Assembly: GCA_902593675.1 (NCBI GenBank) | Contig: CACJJI010000003.1 | Location: 186,001 to 250,000, forward strand | DNA: 64,000 nucleotides | DNA from: an uncultured SAR86 cluster bacterium | Lineage (GTDB): Bacteria > Pseudomonadota > Gammaproteobacteria > Magnimaribacterales > D2472 | Direction: 5' to 3' | In this document: one piece after another, positions 35,739 to 44,246 of the stretch | How the letters are laid out: every line of letters begins with the position of its first letter | Numbering within the stretch: position 1 is the stretch's first letter | Translations under genes and position numbers: made by a program | The notes under the pieces: model-generated | What the model was told of the DNA's origin: nothing | Database searches by the model: none | The model's input: only the letters and a program-made list of their open reading frames with translations

Positions 35739-37159
35739 GTATTTTTGATAGCAAGCTGCTCTTTGATTGAAGCATGAGATTCTTTAGTAATTTTATATCT
35801 AGCATAAAAGAAAACAGCAATTAACCCCCAAATCATTGCAAATGGACCATCAATTAATCCCAAATTAAAGATTGTTTCCTTAGGTATTTCACCAGGCACA
35901 GCATTTTCAGGAAAAGCGATAAAATCAAGCGCAACCCCAGCGATAACATGACCAATGCCATTTGATGTCTTGCTAAAAAATGCTCGGGCTGCATAGAAAA
36001 CGCCTTCTTGTCTAACTCCAGTATTTAGCTCATGTTCATCCGCTATATCTGCTAATGCTGACATAACACTTATATGCAAAATGGAGCCACATGCAGATGC
36101 AATAGACCCGAGGCAAATAATCATTAGCACCAATTCCCACGAACCTCTTTCTGGAGCAAATCCAAGCAGAGCAATATTAGCGGATGCTGACCAAAAAATA
36201 GTGAGGCCAAGAACCGTGGCTACAATTACAATAGGCTTATCAAATCTTTGATGAAGTTTTGCTGTAAGGACGAACCCAAAGGCATAACCGATGATATTAT
36301 TAATTATCAGCCATCCAATTTGGATTGGAGATAATTCCCAAAAGAAGGTTCCCATATAAATTCCAAGAGTTTCATGAGTCCCAATGAGCATGGATAGAAA
36401 AAACATACCAATAAGTAATCGAGCATAGTTTCTATTGCTAACAGCCCCGATAATGTCTTTAAATAAATCTGTTATTTTGATGCGAGATTCATCTTTAGAA
36501 GGCTGCTTTAAGTAAGGTATTCGATCTTTGGTGAAATAGGCTGAAGAGAGAATGCAAAGTGATATCAATATCATGCTAAAAATTGCTATGGGTGTATAAG
36601 ACTCTTGATAAAGCTGACCAATTTTTTCACCTGCAAAGTAAGGAAAAATTAAAAACCATACAAATATATGCATGATAATGACACCCATATATCCAAAGAG
36701 ATTGTTGTAGCTCATCACTCTACTTCGTTCAAAGTAATCATCAGATAGCTCCGCTCCTAGAGCTAGATGAGGAACTGCAAACAAGGTAATACTAAGCCTA
36801 AGTAAAATGGTTGAAAAAATTAGCCACCCAAAGAGGCCATACTCTGATAACCCCTCTGGTGGGAAAAACATTAGATAGATTGCTATGACCGTTGGAAAGG
36901 GAGCTGCAAACATGAAGGGATGCCTTCGGCCTAGCTTAGATATAAATCGATCAGAAATAGACCCCATAATAGGATCAGAAACAGCATCAAAAATAATCGC
37001 GATTAAAACCGCCAAGCCTGTCAGTGACCCAGATAGTCCAAGCACTTGATTGTAAAAAAAGAAGGTCAGGCCAGCAAAGATCCAATTTGTTGCACCTTCC
37101 CCGGTGGCTCCTATCCCAAAAGCTAATTTTGTTTTGACTGTTAGTTTATCTGGGCTCAA
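35735..37159 (-). CDS. GPH-family (MelB-type) MFS sugar:cation symporter
   Basis: 474 residues with about 12 membrane segments. The MFS_2/GPH signatures are present: FGIGATGEGATNWIF at the N-terminus, IIFDAVSDPIMGSISDR with the cation-site Asp residues, and LGRRHPFMFAAP in loop 2-3. The middle cytoplasmic loop (about 215-235) is typical. It probably imports a glycoside or hexuronide with Na+ or H+; no glycosidase is adjacent, so the substrate is open. Confidence 0.88.
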   Translation of the reverse strand: MSPDKLTVKTKLAFGIGATGEGATNWIFAGLTFFFYNQVLGLSGSLTGLAVLIAIIFDAVSDPIMGSISDRFISKLGRRHPFMFAAPFPTVIAIYLMFFPPEGLSEYGLFGWLIFSTILLRLSITLFAVPHLALGAELSDDYFERSRVMSYNNLFGYMGVIIMHIFVWFLIFPYFAGEKIGQLYQESYTPIAIFSMILISLCILSSAYFTKDRIPYLKQPSKDESRIKITDLFKDIIGAVSNRNYARLLIGMFFLSMLIGTHETLGIYMGTFFWELSPIQIGWLIINNIIGYAFGFVLTAKLHQRFDKPIVIVATVLGLTIFWSASANIALLGFAPERGSWELVLMIICLGSIASACGSILHISVMSALADIADEHELNTGVRQEGVFYAARAFFSKTSNGIGHVIAGVALDFIAFPENAVPGEIPKETIFNLGLIDGPFAMIWGLIAVFFYARYKITKESHASIKEQLAIKNT

Positions 37160-37214
37160 GTTGATCCTTTTGATTCATTCTAGCCTTGAAAGCTCGCTAA
37201 GGTAAAATAACTAC

Positions 37215-38003
37215 ATGAAATTAAAAATGTATCAAGTTGATGCTTTTGCCAATAAATTATTTTCAGGCAATCCTGCTGCAGTTGTCATTCTAGAATCGCC
37301 CCTCAAAGATGATGTAATGCAATTAATAGCTGCAGAAAATAATCTATCCGAAACAGCATTTGTAAGCATCAATGAAAGTCGTTTTTCAATCAGATGGTTT
37401 ACTCCATCAATTGAAGTGGATCTTTGCGGCCATGCTACATTAGCGAGCGCGCGCATACTATTTGAATACTATCCGACTCTTGCTGGAAAAGAAATTAATT
37501 TCGATTCCAAGAGTGGAAACCTAAAAGTTACAAAGGATGGTAGGGGCCTATGTTTGAACTTTCCTGCTGATTATCCGATCGAAGTGGAATCAAACTCATT
37601 ATTTTTTGAGATATTAGGCATTGAGCCATTGAAGTTACTCAGAGGCAAAGATGACTATTTAGCAGTGTTTAGTAATCAGCAACAAGTTGAAGAAATTCAG
37701 CCCAAGTTTTCTCTTCTTAAAAAACTCGATGCTAGAGGTCTTGTAATTTCTGCTCCGGGAGATGAGGTAGATTTTGTTTCTAGATGTTTTTACCCCGAAG
37801 CAGGCATTGAAGAGGATCCTGTAACAGGATCAGCGCACACGATGTTAACTCCTTATTGGGCTACTCAGTTAAATAAAAATGAACTTGATGCGCATCAACT
37901 CTCCAAAAGAGGTGGCAAACTTAATTGCAGTTTAGCCAATGAAAGAGTTTTGATTTCGGGTGACAGCGTAATTTATTTTGAAGGGACTATTTCAATCGTT
38001 TAA
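37215..38003 (+). CDS. PhzF-family isomerase/epimerase
   Basis: 262 residues with the two-lobed diaminopimelate-epimerase-like fold. KMYQVDAFANKLFSGNPAAVVIL, the catalytic Glu in NNLSETAFV, VDLCGHATLASARIL and GIEEDPVTGSAHTMLTPYW are the family blocks. PhzF in phenazine synthesis isomerises a dihydro-anthranilate, but most members, including this lone gene, have unknown substrates. A MAPEG gene follows 31 nt later, perhaps on one transcript ending at the strong terminator near 38430. Confidence 0.88.
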   Translation: MKLKMYQVDAFANKLFSGNPAAVVILESPLKDDVMQLIAAENNLSETAFVSINESRFSIRWFTPSIEVDLCGHATLASARILFEYYPTLAGKEINFDSKSGNLKVTKDGRGLCLNFPADYPIEVESNSLFFEILGIEPLKLLRGKDDYLAVFSNQQQVEEIQPKFSLLKKLDARGLVISAPGDEVDFVSRCFYPEAGIEEDPVTGSAHTMLTPYWATQLNKNELDAHQLSKRGGKLNCSLANERVLISGDSVIYFEGTISIV

Positions 38004-38034
38004 ACTCTAACTTTAATAATTTCGGAGAGAACTT

Positions 38035-38406
38035 ATGACGACTTACATTATTGCTGCCTTGTTGCTTGCTTTACTTCAAACATGGCTTATTCCAGCATCT
38101 TTCAATATGAAGAATTTTCCTTGGCTGGGCTCGAATAGAGATGAGCCTATGCCTCATGAGTTAACAGTCATGGCAGGGAGAGCCATGAGAGCAAATACAA
38201 ATTTACAAGAAACTTTGCCTATATTTTTGGCATTGGCTCTTTTATCTATGCAGCTATCTATCGATGTAACAGGACTTGCGTGTTGGTGGCTCGCATTTAG
38301 GGTAGGGCATGTTGTTACATATATTGCTGGCTTTGCAAGAATTAGAACATTGCTTTGGCTTGGTTCAATTGTTTGCTTGGTAATGATGGCAATGGCATTA
38401 ATTTAG
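38035..38406 (+). CDS. MAPEG-family membrane protein
   Basis: 123 residues with four hydrophobic helices. RAMRANTNLQETLPIFLALAL (helix 2) and FRVGHVVTYIAGFARIRTLLW (helix 3) are the MAPEG hallmarks (R.N..E..P and R..Y...). Eukaryotic MAPEG enzymes are glutathione transferases or eicosanoid synthases; bacterial ones are mostly uncharacterised. It is preceded by a GGAGAG ribosome site and followed directly by an intrinsic terminator. Confidence 0.85.
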   Translation: MTTYIIAALLLALLQTWLIPASFNMKNFPWLGSNRDEPMPHELTVMAGRAMRANTNLQETLPIFLALALLSMQLSIDVTGLACWWLAFRVGHVVTYIAGFARIRTLLWLGSIVCLVMMAMALI

Positions 38407-38421
38407 AACAGTTTTGATTTC

Positions 38422-38451
38422 AAAAAAAAGGGGGCTTTGGCCCCCTTTTTT
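38422..38451. terminator. Strong bidirectional intrinsic terminator
   Basis: A GGGGGC/GCCCCC stem (38430-38435 with 38440-38445) has a TTTG loop and is flanked by an A-run on the left and a T-run on the right. It can therefore stop transcripts from the MAPEG gene (+) and act on the minus strand, although the only minus-strand transcription reaching it would be from the MDR gene. Confidence 0.93.
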
Positions 38452-38485
38452 AATTAAAAAAAATTATCCTAGGTTATCTTATTCT

Positions 38486-39598
38486 CTAACTATTAGGATT
38501 GATTAAGAATTTTTCTCCTGTGGCTTGTTTTGCATACACCATCAAGGCTTCAAGAGTTAGAGCTTTTTCAAGAGACACTTCTTGAGTATATTTACTTGCA
38601 AAAGTAGTTTTGATTTCGTTTGCAACCCGTGCCTGAAGTTCACCAACTTTTTCAAAGCCAACTTTGCCTAGAAACGGCGTTAATAAAAATCCGCCAATCC
38701 CCCAATACATTCCAAAGCTTCTATTATTTGGCAGTGTAATCCCTGACTGATTGAGTGCCCCATAAATATAGACTTGTTTATGATCAGTAGACCCATAGGG
38801 GCTATATTCTGTCGCATTTTTTCTTGCTGCAACTTCCATGCAGGTAAGGATTTTTCCAGCCAATTCTCCGCCGCCAGTCGCATCAAAGGCAAGAGTAGCC
38901 TTTGTTTCAGTGATAGCCGATGTTAATTGCTCCATAAAGTCATCATCAGATGAGTTACAAACAAACTCTGCGCCAATAGATTGCAACAGATCAACATGTT
39001 CTTGCTTGCGAACAATATTTACCAGCTGCACCCCATCATCTACACATATTTTTACAAGCATTTGACCCAAATTAGAGGCCGCGGCTGTGTGGACAAGAGC
39101 TGTGTGTCCTTCCATTTTCATGGTTTCAACCATGCCCAGAGCAGTGAGAGGATTTACAAAGCTTGATGCGCAATCTCGAGGCTCAGTTCCTTCATTCATG
39201 ACCATGCAGCTAGCTGCAGGTAGACATCTATATTGAGAATACATTCCGCCTCCAACAACGCTTACGACCTTGCCTAGTAATTCTTGTGCATTTGCTCCAG
39301 CTTCGATAACCACTCCAGAGCCTTCGTTACCTACTGGCATCGGTTTATTGAGTCTTGGTTTCATGGCGCCCATAATTGCTTCTGGAACATCCATTATGAT
39401 TTTTGAGTCTTCAGCTTTGAGTGTATTAATATCACCCGGCCCAATTAATAAACCCAAATCAGAGGGGTTAATGGGAGTCGCTTCTACTTGAATTAGTACC
39501 TCATCATCACCCGGAACAGGACGCTCAGACTCAGTAATGGCTATTTCTAGTTTTCCAGCATCAGTTACAGTAGAAGTAATTTGTTTATTTGTACTCAT
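38486..39598 (-). CDS. MDR-superfamily zinc-type alcohol dehydrogenase / quinone oxidoreductase-like protein
   Basis: A 370-residue medium-chain reductase. GroES-like domain: VEATPINPSDLGLLIGPG and MPVGNEGSGVVIEAGANA. The Rossmann domain includes TALVHTAAASNLGQMLVKIC. Catalytic-zinc ligand residues of true ADHs are not evident, suggesting a quinone-oxidoreductase or enoyl-reductase-like role with NADPH. The C-terminal part is longer than in QOR. It is divergent from the FAD monooxygenase gene across an 85-nt spacer. Confidence 0.85.
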   Translation of the reverse strand: MSTNKQITSTVTDAGKLEIAITESERPVPGDDEVLIQVEATPINPSDLGLLIGPGDINTLKAEDSKIIMDVPEAIMGAMKPRLNKPMPVGNEGSGVVIEAGANAQELLGKVVSVVGGGMYSQYRCLPAASCMVMNEGTEPRDCASSFVNPLTALGMVETMKMEGHTALVHTAAASNLGQMLVKICVDDGVQLVNIVRKQEHVDLLQSIGAEFVCNSSDDDFMEQLTSAITETKATLAFDATGGGELAGKILTCMEVAARKNATEYSPYGSTDHKQVYIYGALNQSGITLPNNRSFGMYWGIGGFLLTPFLGKVGFEKVGELQARVANEIKTTFASKYTQEVSLEKALTLEALMVYAKQATGEKFLINPNS

Positions 39599-39683
39599 TT
39601 TATCTCCTCAAGTGATTTAAATAGTAATATCTATAAAGCACTATACAACTTAGAGCATGCTTGAAGTCAAGGAAAATCATTAA

Positions 39684-40865
39684 ATGAGCGATTATAGAAA
39701 TCATATTGGAATTATAGGGGGAGGGATAGCAGGTTTAACACTTGGATGCGCTCTTTTAAAACAGGGTATTCCAGCAATTATCTTTGAAAAGATGCCAGAA
39801 GAAACTTCGCATGGTGCTGCAATTAGCCTTTCTTCGAATGCATTGCGCTTGCTAGATAGACTAGAGATTTATAATGATTTAAAGAATCAATCATTCGTTC
39901 ATTCTGCGGCTTCAATTCAAGGGCCGCAAAAGGAAATATCCTCATTCCAAACACCAGAGGTTTTAACAACACGTCGACAAACATTAATGTCACTGCTGTA
40001 TTCTAGATACATAGATCTAGGTGGAGCGATTTTGCACCATCATGATTTTGCCAGCTTTGATTTGGCTAAATGCGAAGTTAAATTTACTAATGAAAATAAA
40101 TACACCCTTAAGCACTTAGCAGCATGCGATGGCATACGATCATCAATCCGAGATACTTTTTTTGCAGCTAATCAAGATCCTAAATATAGTGGTTATAGTG
40201 CCTGGAGGGGGATAGGTAAATCCAACCTTCAGAAAATCCATTTTGCACTTGGCCCTGACAGTCATATCGTTAGTTATCCAATCAATAAAGAAGGAGATGT
40301 TAGTTTTGTTGCAGTTAAGAAAGAAGGTTATCAATTTAAAGAATCATGGAAAGAAGAGGGCTCAGTTAAAGATTTACAGGATGATTTCTCTATTTATGAC
40401 TCTAAAATATTTCCAGCACTTGAAGATTCAATGCCTTTATACAAATGGGGTATATATATCCGACCACCTTTGAAATCTATGATTGCTAAAAATATAACTT
40501 TGCTTGGTGATGCTGCTCACCCAATGGTTCCATTTTTAGGTCAAGGTGCTTGCATGGCAATTGAAGATTCTTATTCATTTGCAATGGCTTGCAAAGAAAA
40601 CATTGCGAACCTGTCAATTGCTCAACAAGTTTATGATTTTGTAAGAAGCCAGCGTACCAAAAAAATACAAAGACTTTCAATGATGCAAGGAAAGATTTAT
40701 CACATGAAAAATCCATTATTAGTAGCAGCTAGAAATGCTGTGATGAAATATACAAATATTCCAGGAAATGATTTAAAGAAAATTCATGATTATGACGCTC
40801 ATGATGAAATGCAGATTTATTTAGCTTTTGGTGATCTGAGGTATATTAATTCTGGAAAGGGCTAA
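39684..40865 (+). CDS. FAD-dependent aromatic monooxygenase-like protein (UbiH/salicylate hydroxylase family)
   Basis: 393 residues. The FAD-binding GxGxxG is IGIIGGGIAGLTLGCALL, Glu33/34 region IIFEK binds the ribose, and the second FAD motif is ITLLGDAAHPMVPFLGQGACMAIEDS (about 270-295). The middle DGIRSSIR is the DG motif of NAD(P)H-dependent flavoprotein hydroxylases. It likely hydroxylates an aromatic or heteroaromatic ring; the substrate is unknown. It lies in the accessory catabolic stretch with PhyH and Rieske oxygenases. Confidence 0.87.
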   Translation: MSDYRNHIGIIGGGIAGLTLGCALLKQGIPAIIFEKMPEETSHGAAISLSSNALRLLDRLEIYNDLKNQSFVHSAASIQGPQKEISSFQTPEVLTTRRQTLMSLLYSRYIDLGGAILHHHDFASFDLAKCEVKFTNENKYTLKHLAACDGIRSSIRDTFFAANQDPKYSGYSAWRGIGKSNLQKIHFALGPDSHIVSYPINKEGDVSFVAVKKEGYQFKESWKEEGSVKDLQDDFSIYDSKIFPALEDSMPLYKWGIYIRPPLKSMIAKNITLLGDAAHPMVPFLGQGACMAIEDSYSFAMACKENIANLSIAQQVYDFVRSQRTKKIQRLSMMQGKIYHMKNPLLVAARNAVMKYTNIPGNDLKKIHDYDAHDEMQIYLAFGDLRYINSGKG

Positions 40866-40871
40866 GGGCTA

Positions 40872-42095
40872 TTAAGTAAATTGGTTATATTCAATCGCAG
40901 AGTTCTTATTAATAGTTTGATTTGAATCAGGCATAGGGTACTTCAATCCAGAAGCACAATTAAAGAGCACAACTTTTTCGTCTTCATTAATTATTTTTTT
41001 CTCAAGAGCTATTTGATATCCAGCTGCAGTTGCAGCACCTTCAGGGCAAAGCAACAATCCATCCTCTTTGGAGATCATATCTCTCATATTGATAACGTGC
41101 TCGTCTTCAACGGCAAGAGCACAGCCATCTGATTGACGAATAGCATCAAGTATCAAAAAATCACCAATGGCAGCTGGCACCCTAATACCTGACGCAACAG
41201 TTTGGGCGTTATCCCATAAAGGAGCATGCTCTAAACCTTGATTAAAGGCATTAACAATTGGTGCGCACCCTGTCGATTGAATAGCAATCATTTTAGGAAG
41301 TTTGCCTGTAAGCCATCCCAGTTCTTTTAATTCTGCAAATGCTTTCCACATTCCTATAAGGCCTGTGCCTCCACCTGTAGGATAAAAAATTGCATCTGGC
41401 ACAGTCCAATCCATTTGTTCTGCAAGTTCAAAGCCCATAGTTTTTTTGCCTTCAATTCTATATGGTTCTTTAAGTGTTGAGACGTCAAACCAACCCGCTT
41501 GCTCTCTTCCTTCAAGTACGATTTTCCCACAATCATTAATTAGTCCATTGACAAGATATGTATCGGCTCCCTGAAGCTGAATTTCCCGAACATTTACCTT
41601 GGGTGTATCGTCGGGACAAAAAACCGTTGCTTTAATATTTGCTTGTCTTGCATAAGCTGCCAATGCAGCTCCAGCATTTCCATTAGTAGGTATTGCCAGG
41701 TGTTTAAGCCCAAATTGATGTGCCATAGATACAGCAAGGGCCAAGCCTCTGGCTTTAAAAGAACCAGTTGGGAGTCTCCCCTCATCCTTAACAATAATAT
41801 TTCCTTGCTTTCCACCTAGTCCATCTGAGCTTTTTTTTAGAGGAATTAGAGGGGTTATAACCTCTCCCAAAGAAATTCTAGAAGCAGCGTTTGAGACAGG
41901 AAGCAATGCTTGATAGCGCCAAAAACCTGGCGCTGATTCCATACACCAACTATCTTTGTAAAGTTCCTCTTTAATTTTTTTAAGATCATATCTAACCAAC
42001 AATGGCATTCCATCATCTGAAAGATTATGAATTTGATCTGCTGGATAAATAACCCCTGTCTTAGAACACTCTAAATGCAAAACATATGATTGCAT
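40872..42095 (-). CDS. Threonine-synthase-like PLP enzyme
   Basis: A 407-residue fold-type II PLP enzyme. The PLP Lys is in LPTGSFKARGLALAVSMA (about 115), the phosphate loop is YPTGGGTGLIGMWKAF and PTNGNAGAALAAYARQ carries the conserved Asn. The N-terminal CSKTGVIYPADQ block resembles the ThrC-like subgroup (C..CG..y), with only one Cys kept. Threonine synthase or a related beta/gamma-elimination on an amino-acid substrate is possible. No thr operon genes flank it, so a specialised role is equally likely. It abuts the aminopeptidase gene. Confidence 0.82.
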   Translation of the reverse strand: MQSYVLHLECSKTGVIYPADQIHNLSDDGMPLLVRYDLKKIKEELYKDSWCMESAPGFWRYQALLPVSNAASRISLGEVITPLIPLKKSSDGLGGKQGNIIVKDEGRLPTGSFKARGLALAVSMAHQFGLKHLAIPTNGNAGAALAAYARQANIKATVFCPDDTPKVNVREIQLQGADTYLVNGLINDCGKIVLEGREQAGWFDVSTLKEPYRIEGKKTMGFELAEQMDWTVPDAIFYPTGGGTGLIGMWKAFAELKELGWLTGKLPKMIAIQSTGCAPIVNAFNQGLEHAPLWDNAQTVASGIRVPAAIGDFLILDAIRQSDGCALAVEDEHVINMRDMISKEDGLLLCPEGAATAAGYQIALEKKIINEDEKVVLFNCASGLKYPMPDSNQTINKNSAIEYNQFT

Positions 42096-43055
42096 TTATC
42101 TATCCACGCCACCAAATTTGTCAGTGGCTAAAATTAGCTCATGAGTAATTTCTTTTTCAAAAGCTGAGTGACCTGAAAAAGGCGCGATAACCAAAGAAGC
42201 CTCTGGCCATCGCTCTGAAAGTTCATAGGCTGTCCCAGCCGGACACACAATGTCATATCTACCTTGCACAATAATGGTTGGAATCGATCTAATTTTTTCT
42301 ACACCATCTAATAGTTGGTTTTCATCATTTAAAAAACCTTCATTCATAAAATAATGATTTTCAATGAGCGCAAAAGCCAAGGCAAATTCTGGATTTGAGA
42401 ATTCTTCAACCCTTTCTGGAGAATAGTCTATGCTGCTGCAAGCAGCTTCCCATTTAGACCAAGCAATAGCTGCACTTAAGCTTTTTTGTTGATCTGAGCC
42501 CACAAAAATTTCGTGGTAGGCCTGCATTAAATTATCTCTCTTAGATTCATCAATCAGATTGATGAAATTTTTCCATGCCTCCGGAAAAATACGGCTGGCC
42601 CCATCTTGGTAGAACCAATCAAGTTCTTTTTTCCTCAGCATAAAAATTCCACGCAGGACCATCTCACTGACTGAATCTGGATGAGTTTGAGCGTAAGCTA
42701 GTGCTAAAGTGCTTCCCCAAGAACCTCCAAAAACTAACCATTTATTTATACCTAATTTTTGTTTCAAGGATTCAATATCCGCCACCAGATCCCAAGTAGT
42801 ATTATTTGTTAAAGAGGCATGAGGCTTACTTCTGCCACATCCTCTTTGATCAAACACAATGATTCTATAAGCCTCCGGATTAAAGAATCTTCTGACAGCC
42901 TCGCTACCTCCTCCACCAGGACCACCATGTAAAAAGACAGCAGGTTTTCCATTTGGGTTGCCACATTGTTCATAATAAATTTTATGCTCACCCGCAACCA
43001 TGAAGCCAATATCATAGGGTTTAATCGCAGGGTAAAGTTTTAGATGTTCGGTCAT
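42096..43055 (-). CDS. pip: Proline iminopeptidase (S33 prolyl aminopeptidase)
   Basis: A 319-residue alpha/beta hydrolase. HGGPGGGGSEAVRRFFNP supplies the oxyanion hole, FDQRGCGRSKPHA is the family signature, the nucleophile elbow is FGGSWGSTLALAYAQTHP (Ser about 113), with the Asp in QGRYDIVCP and the His in FSGHSAFE. It removes N-terminal proline from peptides in the cytoplasm. The stop is contiguous with the start of the ThrC-like gene, so the two are likely co-transcribed. Confidence 0.93.
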   Translation of the reverse strand: MTEHLKLYPAIKPYDIGFMVAGEHKIYYEQCGNPNGKPAVFLHGGPGGGGSEAVRRFFNPEAYRIIVFDQRGCGRSKPHASLTNNTTWDLVADIESLKQKLGINKWLVFGGSWGSTLALAYAQTHPDSVSEMVLRGIFMLRKKELDWFYQDGASRIFPEAWKNFINLIDESKRDNLMQAYHEIFVGSDQQKSLSAAIAWSKWEAACSSIDYSPERVEEFSNPEFALAFALIENHYFMNEGFLNDENQLLDGVEKIRSIPTIIVQGRYDIVCPAGTAYELSERWPEASLVIAPFSGHSAFEKEITHELILATDKFGGVDR

Positions 43056-43085
43056 GGAAAAATATCTTATTTAATTAAAATGCTG

Positions 43086-43973
43086 TTAATTTTTTTTGGT
43101 AGAGCTTTTAACCAGCTCCTCAGATGAAGCAATTTTAAACCGATCAATATCTTCCCCGAAGAGTTTTTTGGGTGACACAGATTCAAATTTTCCCTCAGTA
43201 TCTGTTGGGTCAGTAAAGAACCCTAAAACGTAACCGCCTTGAGAGTAACCCATAAGATCTCGAAGTTCAGGCTCTAGCTCTTTTGCTATTGAGGGAGGGC
43301 AAGAGAGGTATTGATTTTCTTCCTGTCTTAGCCAATTTGGAGCATAGTGCAAAAAAACACCAAGCCTATTTTCTGACGTTTGATTAGCTCCTCCACCATG
43401 CATTACAGATCCAGTATAAATAAATACCGAACCTGCACTCATTTCAGCATTTTCAATTTCTTCATCGAGGGGCAATCTCTCTTTATCCCATTTATGCGAA
43501 CCTGGAACAACTTGGGTGGCACCATTCTCTTTGGTGAAATCCGTTATGGCCCACACAGTACTAAATTGTGTTTCTATTTTCCTTGGCACATATCCCCCCC
43601 ATACCCCTCGATCTCTATGAAGGATTTGAGGTGTTTCATTAGGTCCGATAGAAATTGCAGATGTGAAATGGAGTTGGTATCCATCACAGTGGGGTTCTAA
43701 AAATTTTGCCGATAAAGCATTGATTGTTGGATCAAGAGCTAACTCACGACACTTGGGCGATCTCGCCATAAGCGCTCCAACTCTTTTGGTTTGAAATCCA
43801 GTAAACTCATTATCACCCTCTATATCATTTTTAAGATATGGGCCCAGCTCAGTTTTAATATCATCAAGATCTTTTTTGGTTAACACATCATCAATGACGA
43901 CCGCCGCATCACGCTCAATGATATCTAGAATCACATCTATATCTGTATCCGGACTGACATGTTGGATTGCCAT
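43086..43973 (-). CDS. Phytanoyl-CoA dioxygenase (PhyH) family Fe(II)/2-oxoglutarate oxygenase
   Basis: 295 residues with a jelly-roll fold. The metal-binding facial triad looks to be His and Asp in ILHRDRGVWGG and the distal His in GSVMHGGGANQTSENR, whose Arg would bind 2-oxoglutarate. ATQVVPGSHKWDKERLP is the PhyH-type block. It hydroxylates an unknown substrate. It lies upstream of the pip-thrC-like pair and next to tRNA-Phe. Confidence 0.87.
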   Translation of the reverse strand: MAIQHVSPDTDIDVILDIIERDAAVVIDDVLTKKDLDDIKTELGPYLKNDIEGDNEFTGFQTKRVGALMARSPKCRELALDPTINALSAKFLEPHCDGYQLHFTSAISIGPNETPQILHRDRGVWGGYVPRKIETQFSTVWAITDFTKENGATQVVPGSHKWDKERLPLDEEIENAEMSAGSVFIYTGSVMHGGGANQTSENRLGVFLHYAPNWLRQEENQYLSCPPSIAKELEPELRDLMGYSQGGYVLGFFTDPTDTEGKFESVSPKKLFGEDIDRFKIASSEELVKSSTKKN

Positions 43974-44042
43974 TGATTTAGTTTAGAGTAAATTTAAAAA
44001 TCTGTGAAATATACCCATTAATATTTATATTCCTAGTAACTA

Positions 44043-44071
44043 TTCTCCACTAAGCACAGTTCAGTTATAAT
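44043..44071 (+). promoter_or_regulatory. Promoter of tRNA-Phe
   Basis: TATAAT at 44066-44071 lies 15 nt before the mature tRNA 5' end. A poor -35 (TTCTCC, 44043-44048) sits 17 nt upstream. The rest of the 113-nt spacer after phyH shows nothing else recognisable. Confidence 0.5.
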
Positions 44072-44086
44072 TCTTTTTCTTTAATT

Positions 44087-44162
44087 GCCCAGATAGCTCA
44101 GTCGGTAGAGCAAAGGACTGAAAATCCTTGTGTCGGTGGTTCGATTCCACCTCTGGGCACCA
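44087..44162 (+). tRNA. tRNA-Phe (anticodon GAA)
   Basis: A 76-nt gene with encoded CCA. The acceptor stem GCCCAGA pairs with TCTGGGC; the D-arm is GCTCAGTCGGTAGAGC, the anticodon stem-loop has GAA at 44120-44122 with the usual A37/A38 context, and the T-arm GTGGTTCGATTCCAC is intact. An eight-T run directly after CCA (44163-44170) probably ends transcription. Confidence 0.98.
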
Positions 44163-44246
44163 TTTTTTTTCAATATTTTTATAATAAGAAATATTCCACC
44201 TCTTTGAAATCTAAATTACCTCCCGAATATGTAATAATTATCTCAA

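Noticed and set aside
39599..39683. Operator in the spacer between the MDR and FAD monooxygenase genes
   Set aside because: The 85-nt divergent spacer shows no clear palindrome or good -35/-10 pair.
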